Shown piece after piece: positions 51,186-62,983 of a stretch of DNA of 64,000 nt. Made by a program: the position numbers and the translations under genes. Every line of letters starts with the position of its first letter. Position 1 is the stretch's first letter. The stretch is from the NCBI GenBank assembly GCA_013399305.1, contig VXAI01000019.1:743636-807635 (forward strand), read 5' to 3'. This stretch comes from Rostratula benghalensis. Taxonomy: Eukaryota; Chordata; Aves; Charadriiformes; Rostratulidae. The notes under the pieces were generated by a model. The model worked only from the letters and a program-made list of their open reading frames with translations. It made no database searches and was not told where the DNA came from.

Positions 51186-54100
51186 CTCATCAGCATGGAC
51201 CAGGGTGATCCTTCTCAACAATCAGTTTTGGAAAGTGAGAGAGTTGATTAGGACTGATGTGACAAAACAGTGCCAGTTTGTCTGCGGTGTATTAAAATGT
51301 TCCTCACATACACTAATTCAGATGCAGTTACTGTTCCTGGTGCAACAAACATTTTTTCGTCATTTACATGAATGCAAGTCCATATAACAAATACTCTGGA
51401 GCACGTGGTTCTTCTAACTGTTGTCTGCATGCACATTAAAGTATTGGCTTAAAAATAACCCTGGGCATAGCTGGTGTCATGAGTTATTCAGACAGACTGT
51501 TCAGAGATCTATTCACACGAGCTACAAAAGCTACCTGGGTATCAGCTGAGATCTCATCTACAGTCTCGGGGTTAACATATATAATAACCATGGGATTTCA
51601 TTGAGCCCTGCTCCTTGGCTCAGCAGCATATGAAAAGTATAGACTATCTGTATGTCAAAGTGGGGTAGAGGCTTCTTCGTCTTCCTCTTTAATTGACCTG
51701 ACCATTATTTTAATAAAATGAAAGTTCTTCCATAGGAAACAGCATTCATAACTGTATGATCTATATTTACCTGCTGCTGCTAGCTGCATCCCAAATGATC
51801 TCACGTGACTCATTCTGCTGAGAGATGCTCTAACAGCTTAACAGTACTTTTCCATGGATGTCTCCCATTTAAATATCAAAAATGGTCAACTATTATTTCA
51901 TTGCTGTGTGCTCATGAACTAACAGGTTGTGGTAATATAGTTGTAGCAATTTAAGGTCTTATAAATCTAAAGGTAATCATCATACACATAATCCATATTC
52001 TAGGGGCAAACATATCCAATAGGAGACTTTTAACCTGAGATAATGTAATATTATCTCTCATGTTTCTCCTCATGTAGTTAAATTGCAACAGAAAGGACCT
52101 CCACTTATCTGATCTTCCAGTCAATATAGTGGAAGTTATACTGAGTTAGTTTAGTAAGAAAAGCAGAGTAAGTACAAAGTTGATTTTAATTATAGAATGA
52201 AGAAAAAAGAATTTTACAAATAGCCTGGTGCAAGTTCTACTATCAAAATCATGTAGGAAAGCTTCTGTATATATGTTTTTATGCAATGTTTATGTAATCA
52301 TATATATATGTTGTAGTTCTTAATTGTGTCTAGAGCTATTTTAATTCTATTTTGTAACTAAAACACAAATCCTTAATTCAGTCAATGGTATAAAATGTCT
52401 TTAAAGAAGCTGAAGTTTAGGGATGTGATAATCAGAAGCAGGAGGCATACAGCACACCATTTAAAGTGACAGAAATATTGGTATGTGAGATTTAACCAAA
52501 AAATTATTTTCTCACTGTGATTGTCACAGTTTAGCAATGATATCCGGTGCATCCAAAAAAAAAAAAAGCAGACAGGCATCCACAGCCAACACTGATATAG
52601 TTCAGTAAGCTGAGATTCTACATTAGAGCTTTACTGGATCCGAGATGCTACGATTGCTTGGTTTGTTCATGGTTTATTATATATGGCTAAAAGTCACAGT
52701 CTGTTTAAAAAGGATGTTCCTGACCAGTGGAGGAGAAAGTTTCCTGCTTGCAGCCTTGACTACAACGAGGCAGGAAAAGGAGAGTCTGTGCCTGAAGGTT
52801 TTAGAAAACCTCTTTTAAAAGCTGGTCAGAGGTAGAGGGATGAATACGAAGTGACTGTGAGTGAGCAGGTAGCTTGGCCATGGCAGAGAACAGATCCCTT
52901 ACCCAGAAACAGCAGTGAGGAAATTTTCCTGAGGACTCAGAGGCCACAAAACAGGAGTTCATATCCAGGAATGCACTGAAACTTCCAGGGCACACTGGGC
53001 AGAGGGAAAACTTGTTTACAAACCATCTAGAATTTCATTGTCTTTTAGCAAATGTGGTTTTTTTAATTCTCTGTTTTTAGAGCCACCGTTATTTTTGTTT
53101 CTTTTCCAGTGAAAGCCTACTTTGGAAAATTTGAAAATTTTGGTTGTGATCAGTTTTAAAGAAGATGGTGCAGTCTCTTCAAAGCTGCAATAAACTTAAG
53201 GATTTGTCAGACAAGCAACAAAGATTAAAAGTCAAACCAGTGTCTAAAGCTGAGTTAGATGCTCTTGGTGACCACTAGAAAGAACATTAATTAAATTTTT
53301 CATTTAAATAGCATCAGTATCTTCAATATGATTTTTTTTGTTTTTGAGATGATATGTTTCTCCTACCTGATGGTTATCAAGAAGCCACTATACTTTGTAA
53401 TCACTTCATGGAGAAAGACATGTCCTGAATCTCTGTTATTGTAGCTGCACTTGAGAGAAATTCTCAACTTTCAGAAACTGGAAAACTATAGGGAAATTAG
53501 TATTACTGGTATTGCTGCGGTTGCTGTGCCTGCCCTGGCTTTACAGTATACATTTGCTTTATAATGCTACCATCAGAGCTATCTTGTCTTAATCTGATTA
53601 AAGTCTATTGTATGAGGAACACAGGCCATGTAATATCCTTTTAAAAAACCCCAAACATCCAAAATCATCAAACAGATTTTTATTGCTTAGACTAAATAAA
53701 ATATTTAGAGTAAATATTTCCAAAATATATTTTCAATTATCTAAGCAGAATTTTTCAACACTGCCTGCAGACACTGAAAGAAAGGTTTGTAATTTGTTTT
53801 ACTAGTCTCTGTTGAAAAAGTCATGCATATAATATTCCATGATATATAAAACGAGCACTACATTTTGATTTTGATACTGGAGAATGTATTTGGAGGCAAC
53901 GTCAGTCTTCTTTCTGGTAAGGGGCAAATTAAAAAAATAAATTAAAATAATCCCAAAGCAAGCAAACAACAAAAAGAAACAAACATACAATCAAACAAAA
54001 CCCTCCATGCTTATTTAGAGACCACCTCCCTACAGAGGGAGCATTCAGTATTTTAAATTTCCTTATCTACCAATTTTAATCAGAGAGCAATAGTCTGTTA

Positions 54101-54303
54101 CTCTACGATTGCCTTCTCTGGCAGTCCAGCCACAGAGCAAATGAAAACTAGGCTTCTCATTGCTCTCTGGTTACTTGTGGGGAAATAGAAGCTTTTTGTT
54201 TCTAGTCAGTGATGGGAAGATCTTTCAAACCTAGTGCTGTTGTTTCTGGGGTTGCTCCTGGTGTTTTCTCTCCTTCCTCACCAACCCCTGCTGCCTCCAA
54301 GGG
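51186..54303. other. Unique non-coding DNA, no gene seen
   Basis: No exon or transposon is recognised. A short AT microsatellite lies near 52300-52310 and a G-poor A/C-rich tract at 53926-54005. The GC-richer patch at 52700-53000 is unassigned. Confidence 0.6.
53926..54005. repeat. A/C-rich, G-poor low-complexity tract
   Basis: A runs mixed with CAAA/CAAAC units extend over about 80 bases. It is simple sequence with no gene content. Confidence 0.8.
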
Positions 54304-54532
54304 GAATCACTGAATTGTCCGAGTTGGAAGGGACCTCTAGAGATCATCTACCACAACTCCCCTGCTAGATGCCCAGAGCACACCACTCAGGACTGCATCC
54401 AGGCAGTCTTGAAAACCTTCAGAGAAGGGGATTCCACGACCTCCCTCGGAAGCCCATTCCAAGGTTCTGTCACCCTCACCGGAATGAAGTTTTTCCTCGT
54501 ATTTGAATGGAACTTCCTGTGTTCCAGCTTGT
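54304..54532 (-). mobile_element. CR1 LINE 3' end (older subfamily), antisense
   Basis: The plus strand begins GAATCACTGAATTG, then GTTGGAAGGGACCTCTAGAG. It continues through CTTCAGAGAAGGGGATTCCA, TCTGTCACCCTCACC and GTGTTCCAGCTTGT. This is the antisense of a CR1 3' end of a different subfamily from the copy at 44233. Several substitutions and small indels indicate age. The element is 5'-truncated at about 54532, with possible faint continuation to 54570. Confidence 0.93.
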
Positions 54533-57452
54533 AAGGGGAAGAAGAGACACTCTGAGCACTGCTCTGGGGAAAAAAAATAAAATCAAAGAAACTAATGACA
54601 GTTTCTTAATCTTTTATTCTCAGATTAATTTTTTTTCTTTTTTTAAGCATTCCTAATCTTACAAGGGGGAAAGGATACTTTTTCTCATTTTGGTGACAGA
54701 CAGCTAGCCTAATCAGGCAGGATATAGCAGGGGGGACTATAATTGAAACTATAACAAAATAATAAACTAATAAGGTGAATCTGTGTTCTGGTTAAACTTA
54801 TAGCTATACTTCATAGAAAGCGATAGAGAAGCAGTGTACCTCCAAAAACCAGAACAAGTTATGGCCACTTTTGTTTCAGTGCTGGATTTCTTCAGAGCGA
54901 ATCTTGAACATCTTCAGACCAAATGCAATGATGCAATGGTCTTCCTACCCATCTTTATGATAAAGGGATGAGTGGCACAGAAGAGAACTATGTAGTGCTA
55001 AAACAGGGACACACAGCAACAGAAAGAATGGACTGAAAGTAACTGAAGCACAGCAGAGAAATTTGAAGTTAAAATATGACTAAGGCAGGTGGGATCACAC
55101 ATCTACACCAGCAAAAAAAGTGTACATTCATGTCTCATCTTAAAAACAATCACAGTAAACCTTGTGTCGTGCCACATCCACGTTACTGTAGTGGAGCTGA
55201 AATGTGTCAACCAAATCAGCTATGTGACTTCTTTAGGCAGCATGGATTCCTTCTTGCAGGGCTAGTGTCTGACCCTGTTACCTACGTGAACGTGAGACAT
55301 AACTGTGGCACACCAGAGGTAGGTGAGGCACCAGCTACTTGGTTACCTGTTGGAAAAAGAAATCAGTTATAGCAGAACAAACCGAAGTACCAACATTTAT
55401 CTTACTGTGGGCCAGAGAATGATACAGGAATGCTAGGAACACCAAAAATATCTGATTTCTAAATGTATACACCATACCTATACTGGTTTTGTGTAAATAT
55501 CAGCACATTGAATTTTGCTGTGTTTGCAAGTTGTGAAGGAAGAAGGAAAAACATAATTCAGAAGGGAGAAAAATCACTACAATACAAAAGTAATAGGCAG
55601 AATTCATACGATACTGAAAACATTTCAATGTAAATGAATAATGAAAATTCTTTCACTTTGCATGTGGTCATGCTGGTGTTTGTAGTGTAGGACTTCTGAA
55701 CTACTGAAAACCTTACATCCTTGAAAACAATATTTCATTCTCCTGACTGATTTTGATCATGACGCATTTCTTGAGCTTTTCTAAGGCGGCTAGGGTTTTG
55801 TTCTTTATTTCATAGTTGCTTCAGATCCCTTTCTTGAAAAGTGATATCATTAACATGGGCAAGAAATTGCAAAGCCACAAGATGCGTTCAGAATGAGTAC
55901 CACTCCTGCCCTTTGAAAGGCTACACATACTATTTGCAGCTCGTTGTCCCAGAACAGAAAACTGCATTGCTACTGACTCACTACAAGAAGGGATTATAGA
56001 ATTTCTGTGCTGCATCACCTTCTGCCATTTGTCAGATGCATTCACATTTCATCGACTAATTAAGTTAAAAATCCTTTCAAAAACATTATCACACTTTTTA
56101 ACAACTCCTGCAACCCATCCTCCAGTTTTCACAGAGAAAACAGAGGGCTGGAAATCAAAGTGCGAGAGCTTTTTCCCCAAGAAGATGCTGTGTCCTGGTA
56201 TAGTTCTTTAGAATTTGTCTGCTTTTTAAAACAGTTTTAAAAAATCTCCATTAGAAGCACGTCTTCCTTCCCCACCCCACCCAGGTCTTAGAAATGCCTA
56301 GCTCAAATCACTCATCACAAAATATTTATAAATCTATATAATTTATCCCACAGAGCATACAGCCTTGCACTGAAGGGGTTATTGTGCAAAATGCAAAATA
56401 TATAAATAATATTACTTTTGAATAAAAATGTCATCGTTAAAGGCAGAATTAGTGACCGTCTTGAATTTAATTTCTGCTATTGTGCATGGTCAAAGATTTC
56501 CTTTTTATGGGGAATCTCAAAGACTTGGCTGTTTTCCTGTGTCATGTCTGTGCAACTGCAGCATCTCCCGCAGAATCTTGAAGCTTTTATCCAGCTTTCA
56601 TATTTGTACTCATTTTTAACCTGACACCTTGAACTGTTAGCTGTCTTTTGAGATCCAGTGGGTTCCCACAGGACTATTCACTGATGACTAAAAAGCTGAA
56701 CTTGGATGTGACCTCTAGGCCTCTTCTTCATTTTCCAGCTTGTTAGCAGATTGTTTGTGTGCAGTTTGATACCAGACAGAAGCTGTAGATGTATTTTGTG
56801 CTTTACTTTTCTCCCCATGCAGCACCATTTACCTTTTTTTTTTTTAAAAAAAAAAATAAAAATAAAAAAATTCTCCTCTAACGATACGTAGGACATGCAG
56901 AGCTTTCCAAGAAATCTGTCTGTGAATTACACATTTTATGGAAGTCCTTGAAGAAATTGTATTGCCAGATCACACTTGAGAGAGAGAAAAAGAGTGATTT
57001 TCTGAACAGGTAGATTAATGCAATTCTGATTTTGATATTGGTTGTATCTATAAATATTTTTCTACTCCTAGATAAGCATTGTGACTTCTTTTTAAAAATA
57101 AATATACATTAGTAGAGACAATCCTGGGATTATTTTTTTTTTTGTCTGGCTTTAGATAAAAAGGCAAATAAAGCCAAAATGGATTTTACATTTGAGGGAG
57201 AAGGTAATATAGCTATATATTGCAGTTATTCCTGGGTGGCACATATAGAGTTGTGTAGCAGTGTTTTTTCCTGTCTTAAAATGAAAAGTTCCAAGAATCA
57301 ACAGCTAAAAATCTCAGCTCCTTATATGTTTCAACTGTGCAGATAACTTTGCCCTGAAGAGATCCATGCAATGGTCATACCTCTTATGCTACATATAGGG
57401 TTGTTTGGGTTTTTTCCTCTCTTTTTTCTAAAATGAAAGCCAACTCTGAAGG
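54533..57452. other. Unique non-coding DNA, no gene seen
   Basis: A 98-codon plus frame at 55076-55372 includes a good donor-like CCAGAG/GTAGGT near 55318 but matches no family I know. The T12A11 run (56834-56856) is listed separately. Nothing else was recognised. Confidence 0.55.
56834..56870. repeat. T12-A11 inverted homopolymer with A-rich extension
   Basis: Twelve T are followed directly by eleven A and then TAAAAATAAAAAAA-like sequence. The T-then-A arrangement is self-complementary. Confidence 0.9.
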
Positions 57453-57530
57453 AAGCAGTGCAACTGGGACAAGAGTCACTCGTGCTCTAAAATACAAGGA
57501 CTGTGGGTTGAAGTCCCACTGTAATTCTTC
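57453..57530 (+). mobile_element. Possible tRNA-derived SINE relic
   Basis: GTGGG (57503-57507), TTGAAGT (57508-57514) and CCCAC (57515-57519) form a T-arm-like 5-bp stem with a 7-base loop resembling an RNA polymerase III B box. The preceding AGTCACTCGTGCTC matches the layout of tRNA-derived amniote SINEs. There is no acceptor stem pairing, so it is not a tRNA gene. The match is partial and judged by eye. Confidence 0.3.
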
Positions 57531-58072
57531 CTATTTTTTTAAGCTTTGCAATTTCTTTGACCTCATAGGTTACAAAGAAATAATTTTACTTTTTCTCATC
57601 TCAAATTTTGAATCAAGAGGCCTGAAAAATACCCGTGTTTTGAAATCCGCCCCCAAAGTAGAACTAGTTTCAGCACAGAAACACTACCTAACATGATTCC
57701 AGCTGTGGGAAGAATCAGATATGGAATGCTATGTCAGAGTAGGGAAATTTTATGAATTATTACAAATTTGAAGTTATTTTTTAACTTGGTTCAGCACGTA
57801 AACAAAGCCTCAGGAAATGTTTGAGGTTTTTCGTTTTAAACCCAGATACGGTCTTCTATATATCCAGTTATCTCCAATAACTGAAAGCTTCCTTTTAGTT
57901 ATCTAACTGTATGTGGAAGTCATTGTTATGAATAAAGAATTGTCATTGGTGGCTTAGAAGGTTTAAAGTCTGGAAAATAGATAGATAGGTAGCGAGAGGG
58001 GCAGGAAAAACCCACTCACAACATACACGCACACAGCTTGGGTTTTTTTAAAGCTAAAAGGTTTTTTCCAGG
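57531..58072. other. Unique non-coding DNA, nothing recognised
   Basis: AT-rich sequence between the SINE-like relic and the LTR, with no recognisable gene or transposon. Confidence 0.6.
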
Positions 58073-58077
58073 TAAAC
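58073..58077 (+). repeat. Target-site duplication, left copy (TAAAC)
   Basis: The five bases immediately before the LTR start are identical to the five bases immediately after its end (58770-58774). Confidence 0.85.
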
Positions 58078-58769
58078 TGTCCTGATTTGAGGTAAAACAG
58101 AACCAGAGTTCTGTTCAGTAATTTTACTTTTAGCTGGGCCTCTTCTAAATCTTTGAAATTAACAGCATAATGTGCAGAAAACTGTTCATTCTCGGAGTGA
58201 TGAGATCTATGTTTATAGTTAATGCCAAGGAATGGTATGCAGAGAGGTTCTTGCTTTTACTTACTGGTATAACAACCAAGGTCAGCTCACTTCCTTAGTT
58301 GCCCCACTGGAGGGTCAGAGACAGCATAGAGGGGTCCCAGCTGCAGGGAGAAAAGTTGGTATTGCATGTCATCTGCCCCATGTTCAGTATAAAACCTGAG
58401 GGATCAAAGGGTCATCCCTCTTTCTTCAGTGGCTAATGCTTAAGGACCCTGTCTGTTTGTCTAGCGTTGATCCTGGACTACGTGTTCCTGACTCTTGATC
58501 CAGAATCCAGGTCCCTTGCCAGCCCAGTGTCCAGTGTGGGACTTCCCAGTGCCTGCTGGTGACATCATCCTGGGAGTTTGATATGGTTTTGTATATATTT
58601 TATCTATTTCATTATTTCTTTTAAACTTTATTAATACTGTTCTCACTAAAGTAGTTTAATTCCTTCTAAATTCATAAATCCCTATCTCTTCTCCTCCTAT
58701 CCTTGGAGCAAGAGGTAGGGGAGAGCATCTGTTGTCTTGTCATTGGCCAATCTGCCCCAAGCTATGACA
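58078..58769 (+). mobile_element. Solo LTR of an endogenous retrovirus (ERVL-like), 692 bp
   Basis: The element starts TGTCCTGATTTGAGG and ends CTATGACA, so it has TG...CA ends within a 4-bp inverted repeat (TGTC/GACA). Identical TAAAC copies flank it. Inside, a TATAAAA box lies at 58388-58394, followed by a T/C-rich downstream half (about 58600-58700) and a G/A-rich segment before the end, the usual order of avian ERVL-type LTRs. The TGTCCTG start is common among bird LTRs, and a 5-bp duplication fits class III/ERVL elements, though ERV1 can also give 5 bp. No viral genes are adjacent, so this is a solo LTR left by recombination between two LTRs. No canonical AATAAA was found. Family assignment is by resemblance only. 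Confidence 0.85.
58388..58394 (+). promoter_or_regulatory. TATA box of the solo LTR
   Basis: TATAAAA lies near the middle of the LTR, where the U3 promoter would be. Whether it is active cannot be told from sequence. Confidence 0.6.
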
Positions 58770-58774
58770 TAAAC
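58770..58774 (+). repeat. Target-site duplication, right copy (TAAAC)
   Basis: This is identical to 58073-58077. Five bases could match by chance about once in a thousand, but the match sits exactly at both TG/CA ends. Confidence 0.85.
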
Positions 58775-61700
58775 CTGTGGCATTATCACTGACGCATTCC
58801 AAGAGAGTTGCAGCCATTAGTTTTCAACAGTTTCTGACATTTCTATTTTTTTTTTTTTTTTGAAACAAGTATTAAAATGCCCATAGAGAAAACCATATTA
58901 AGAAATGCATTTAAATGCAGGGTTTTTTTAAACTTTTTATCTTTCAAAAATGTGAAGATACCACTGTAGAGTTTGTAGCATAAAAAGGCAGAATGGCATA
59001 TTCAGATGCTATCAAAAATAAAAAGTTCTTAATAGGAGCTAATTTCCTTAACGTTATTGGAAAAAAAAAAACCCAAAACAACAACAACAACAAAGCCCAG
59101 CAAAACCAAATCTTTAACTTATTTTCACTTTCATATCTAGGCATTTAAAATCTAACAATTTACATTTTTTTACTGGGAAACAAAGTTAAATAAGTGAATT
59201 GAATCTGGTTCTGGGCTTTTGCCAGGCTCCATGTGTATTCACACCTGCCCTCTAATTCAGAAGCAAAAGCAATGACAATCCTTCCCTTAGCAAAGTCCTT
59301 GCAAGAGGTTCAACACCATAAAAAAGGTTAGTTTATTTGGCCAGGAAGAAGGGAACCTGAGCAGTAGGAAAAAAGAATCAAATATTTAAATAATTCCCCA
59401 AGCAGTGTCCCATAAAGATCAAGCTCCCATATAGCACAGATCATTATTTACAGCAACTCCACTGTTGCAAAATCCTCTAGGGAGAATGAAAGTATCCAAA
59501 CTCCCTCAGGTTGTCTTGCTCCTGTAATTTCACTTCTCTACATTAGCTGAAATGTCTTAATGCAATATTTTTGCCCTTGTAAGTCACTGGAGGTAATGGG
59601 GTTTTTTTGGTTGTTTTGTTCTTCAAATGTTTCAGGTGATTTTATGAAGACTCCAAGAAATTTTTTCTACATTTCCTTTTGTTCCAAATTTCCATAAAGA
59701 GGTCATTTCAAACTACATTTCCCTGTAGGTGAGACGATGTGGGGAACACTGACAGCTTCAAGTTTAAGCATTTTAAATACATACATTAGAAGCCCATGTT
59801 TACTTATTAGGGAAGGAAAACCAGCTCCTAAATTAGGTTTTCATAATCACTTTCTTTGTGGTAATGAACACAACTCAGTAAAAGCCATTAAAAATACTCA
59901 CAACCTAAGAGGAAACAGGCTAAGTCAAAAATGAAGGACTGAAGCAACACAGTCAGTATATTGAGAGAAAAGCTAAAAAGTAATTTACTTCTTTCTTTTG
60001 GAGAATTTATCAGCAGTGTAATACAGATTAGTCAAAATTTTAGCTTAGAACTACAAGAGTGAACATTGCAAGGACAAAACAAAGTAGTTTAAAATAAATA
60101 TAACAACATAAAATTTATAATAAATAAACACAATTAAATATAATTTAACAAATATAATTTTAGAATTGAAATTATTAGCAGAAAGCACACGGTTAATCCT
60201 AATGGTCACTTCATGGGCACTTTTAACTTCTATTCACAGATGCAAAATTTCCCTCAGAAAATATCAAAACCAAAATATCAAAACCTCCTGTTTTGGATTA
60301 TTTTTTTTTTCTTTACATTAAAATTTAAAATTAATAGTAGCAGAGCTAGATTATATAAACTGAAACAAGCTGATTCTATTTAATAACTTCCAACCAACCC
60401 ACCAAGATTCACACAGCTTTAGAAGCCTTAAAGCAAGCTTGTTTGGTTTTTTCTTTGCACATTTCTTTTCAGCTAGGCTGCTTCATGCAGTGGCACAAAT
60501 CTCAGAGGAGATCATTCACCTGTCTTTCCTGTCAAATTGCATTGCAGCGTCAACAGTAGCCAATGAAGTGCGATGTTTCATGCTAGGCTTTTAGTTCCTG
60601 ATAAATCTGGCCAGGGGAGTATCCCCTGTAATTCAAAGTGTTTTAGAAAAATATTTAAATGCTGTAAAAAGAAGTTAAAAAAGTGAGCTTAACGTGATCA
60701 TGATCACTCAGATTGTTTACAAAATAAGCAAGATTATTTCAAGACTGGGTTTTAAGAATAACTTAGGGGAAATAAGATGAGAATTCACAGGTAAATCTGG
60801 CAGACTTTCATCAGAAAAATGCAAGCGCTGTTCTCAATCCCATGACTCCTGAATTCAGTGGGGAAGTTCCTCTTGTTCATCTACCATTACATCTAATGAA
60901 TCAGACAAGACAGAGGACTCTATTTTAGGTTTCTAACTGGTGCCTGGGAATTCTGATGGTCAAGGACAGAAGACCATAAATATCCCAAATACTGATCCTT
61001 CCAGAATTACTCTGCCCCGAACCTTATGTAACTTCCCACACAGAATATGCAGTTCCTTCATCCGTGTGTTTAGTATCAAATAAAGAACGACCACGTAGTA
61101 ACAGGTATGAAAGCACCCATTTGCTCACCTGGCACACCCTCTAGAGAGATGTGCTGTTTACTGGGGGCTCATATCAGAGATGTCACCAAAGGACTAACAG
61201 GCCACAAGGGTCCATATTGACAATTTGCTCTTTAATGTTGAAAATCTATTTCAGCAATAAGTAGTTCGTGGTACCTGCATGACTACAAGTAGGGTAATTT
61301 TCACACACTTAGTAACTACGTAATTAAATTCTGTAGAGAAACTTTATTTTTTTTAATTATTATGTTATAATTTGTGAACTGACAGCTGAGTTCTAAGGAG
61401 GCTCATCAGTCATCTTAATGGAAGTTTGCAGTAGCAGCAAATTAGAAGAGAATAATTTGATAGGTAGGGTATTTGAAAGAGTCTAGCCTTAAGCTAGCAC
61501 AATTAAACACAATGCAGCACAAATAAATTCAAGGCCGAATCCACTCACCCATGCTGACTTCAGAGGATCCTGCGGGTTTCAAAAGTAACAGGTTTGACAG
61601 GTTCAGCCACTTCCTTTTGGGGATTCTAGAGCAGACTTCCTGTAGTACATGAGCATACCCTAAATTGTCTGCTAACCTCTTCATATTGTCTTGGATTTTG

Positions 61701-62932
61701 AATCATGGGGATGCTTGCAATCAATAAAAGTTGGGCACAGTATTGCACGAGAATATAACTACATCTTGTATTAAAACTTATAATCAAATACATGTACATG
61801 TTTTTTAATATCTCTTGTTTCAACACCTCAGCTTCTTAAGGAAAAAACATTTTCCATCTGTTCTCTTTGCAAAGTTCCCAGTTTGTGGAGAAGCATGCCA
61901 GACAAAAATAAGCAAACAGATGAATGATATATTATAATTTATAAATGAATGGCAAACTTTACTAACCTGGAAATCTGAAAGATCAGGAGATTCTGGGAGT
62001 CCTTCCAACTTATTTGCCAGTAGCAGCAAGAAGAAAGAAACAGAAAGTAGAAGTATGGGGCAAGAAAACACAATTAACTCTGATTGTCTGGGAATCCAGT
62101 TGGGGAAGAACTCATCTGCCTGTGATTGTTCATTAGAGGATAGTTGAGGGGATTCAAATTAGCAGATTGCTCACTTTTTAAAAGAGCTTCAGCAAGAGAC
62201 TCCAGCTCTTTGTACTTTAACTATATAGTAATTAGTAAATAGCTGTTTGTTAGCTGATTTTTCAATCTTTTTTTTCCCCTATGTGGTACAGCAGAGCTTA
62301 AACTGCAGCTCCCCATGAGTGCAATTTGCAATATGCAATTTGGATTAGTATTAGATAATAAAGAATACAAGTGACTTGTAATACATACCAACCACATGCT
62401 TATCTGCATGTACCTGTATGTTTGAAAAATGCTTTTTATTTATATATTCACAAATGCTGAAAAACATTCCATGGTTCTTCTCAAAATACCTGCTAACAGC
62501 AAGAGATACACAATGGTGGTATTACAACCATAGTAACTGCAGAAGGATTTGATGTAAAATCTACAATGGTTGTCAGATTGGGAGCTTTATGGTGTAATAA
62601 CTCTAATTCAGTTAAAATTTGGAATTTTTAAAGATAAAAACGAACCTTGACAAAAGAAAAAATAGGCAGGAAAAAATGTCATGATTTAGATGAAAGATTT
62701 GTTAACTATTAGCACAAAGAATCAGAGGCATCTGTCCTGTTTAACAACAGACGTTTAGTAACCAGAAAGCAAAGGAAAGATTATGGTATTGTGAGGTGCT
62801 AGGTGAGGAAAGCAGGCAAAATAACTTTCTAACTATGATAAAGATGTTCCAGGATAGAAGGCTAACGGTGAAAGCAAACAGAAACTCTTAGCAGCTCAGC
62901 TAATGTGAAAAGAAATAAAGTAATAAGAATAA
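58775..62932. other. Unique non-coding DNA, no gene seen
   Basis: This segment holds T16 (58846-58861), an A11 plus AAC array (59061-59094), a T/G tract (59598-59620) and an A/T-only stretch (about 60090-60168). The patch at 60470-60620 is less AT-rich but unassigned. No exon or transposon is recognised. Confidence 0.6.
59061..59094. repeat. A11 followed by (AAC)n
   Basis: Eleven A, then CCC, then an AAC array. It resembles the tract at 42643-42680. Confidence 0.9.
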
Positions 62933-62983
62933 ATCATAGAATAGTTTGGAAGGGACCTTTAAAGCTCATCTACCTCAACCCCA
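62933..62983 (-). mobile_element. CR1 LINE 3'-terminal scrap, antisense
   Basis: ATCATAGAATAGTTTGGAAG followed by GGACCTTTAAAGCTCATCTA is the antisense of the last 50 or so bases of CR1. Only this tail remains, an extreme 5' truncation. The TTGG-GTTGG duplication usual in this signature is shortened here. Confidence 0.88.

Noticed and set aside
55076..55372. 98-codon plus frame with a GTAGGT donor-like site as an exon
   Set aside because: The donor-like site is good, but there is no convincing acceptor pair, no recognisable protein and no conservation evidence.
57503..57519. A functional tRNA gene
   Set aside because: Only a T-arm-like hairpin is present. No acceptor stem, D arm or anticodon arm pairs at the right distances.
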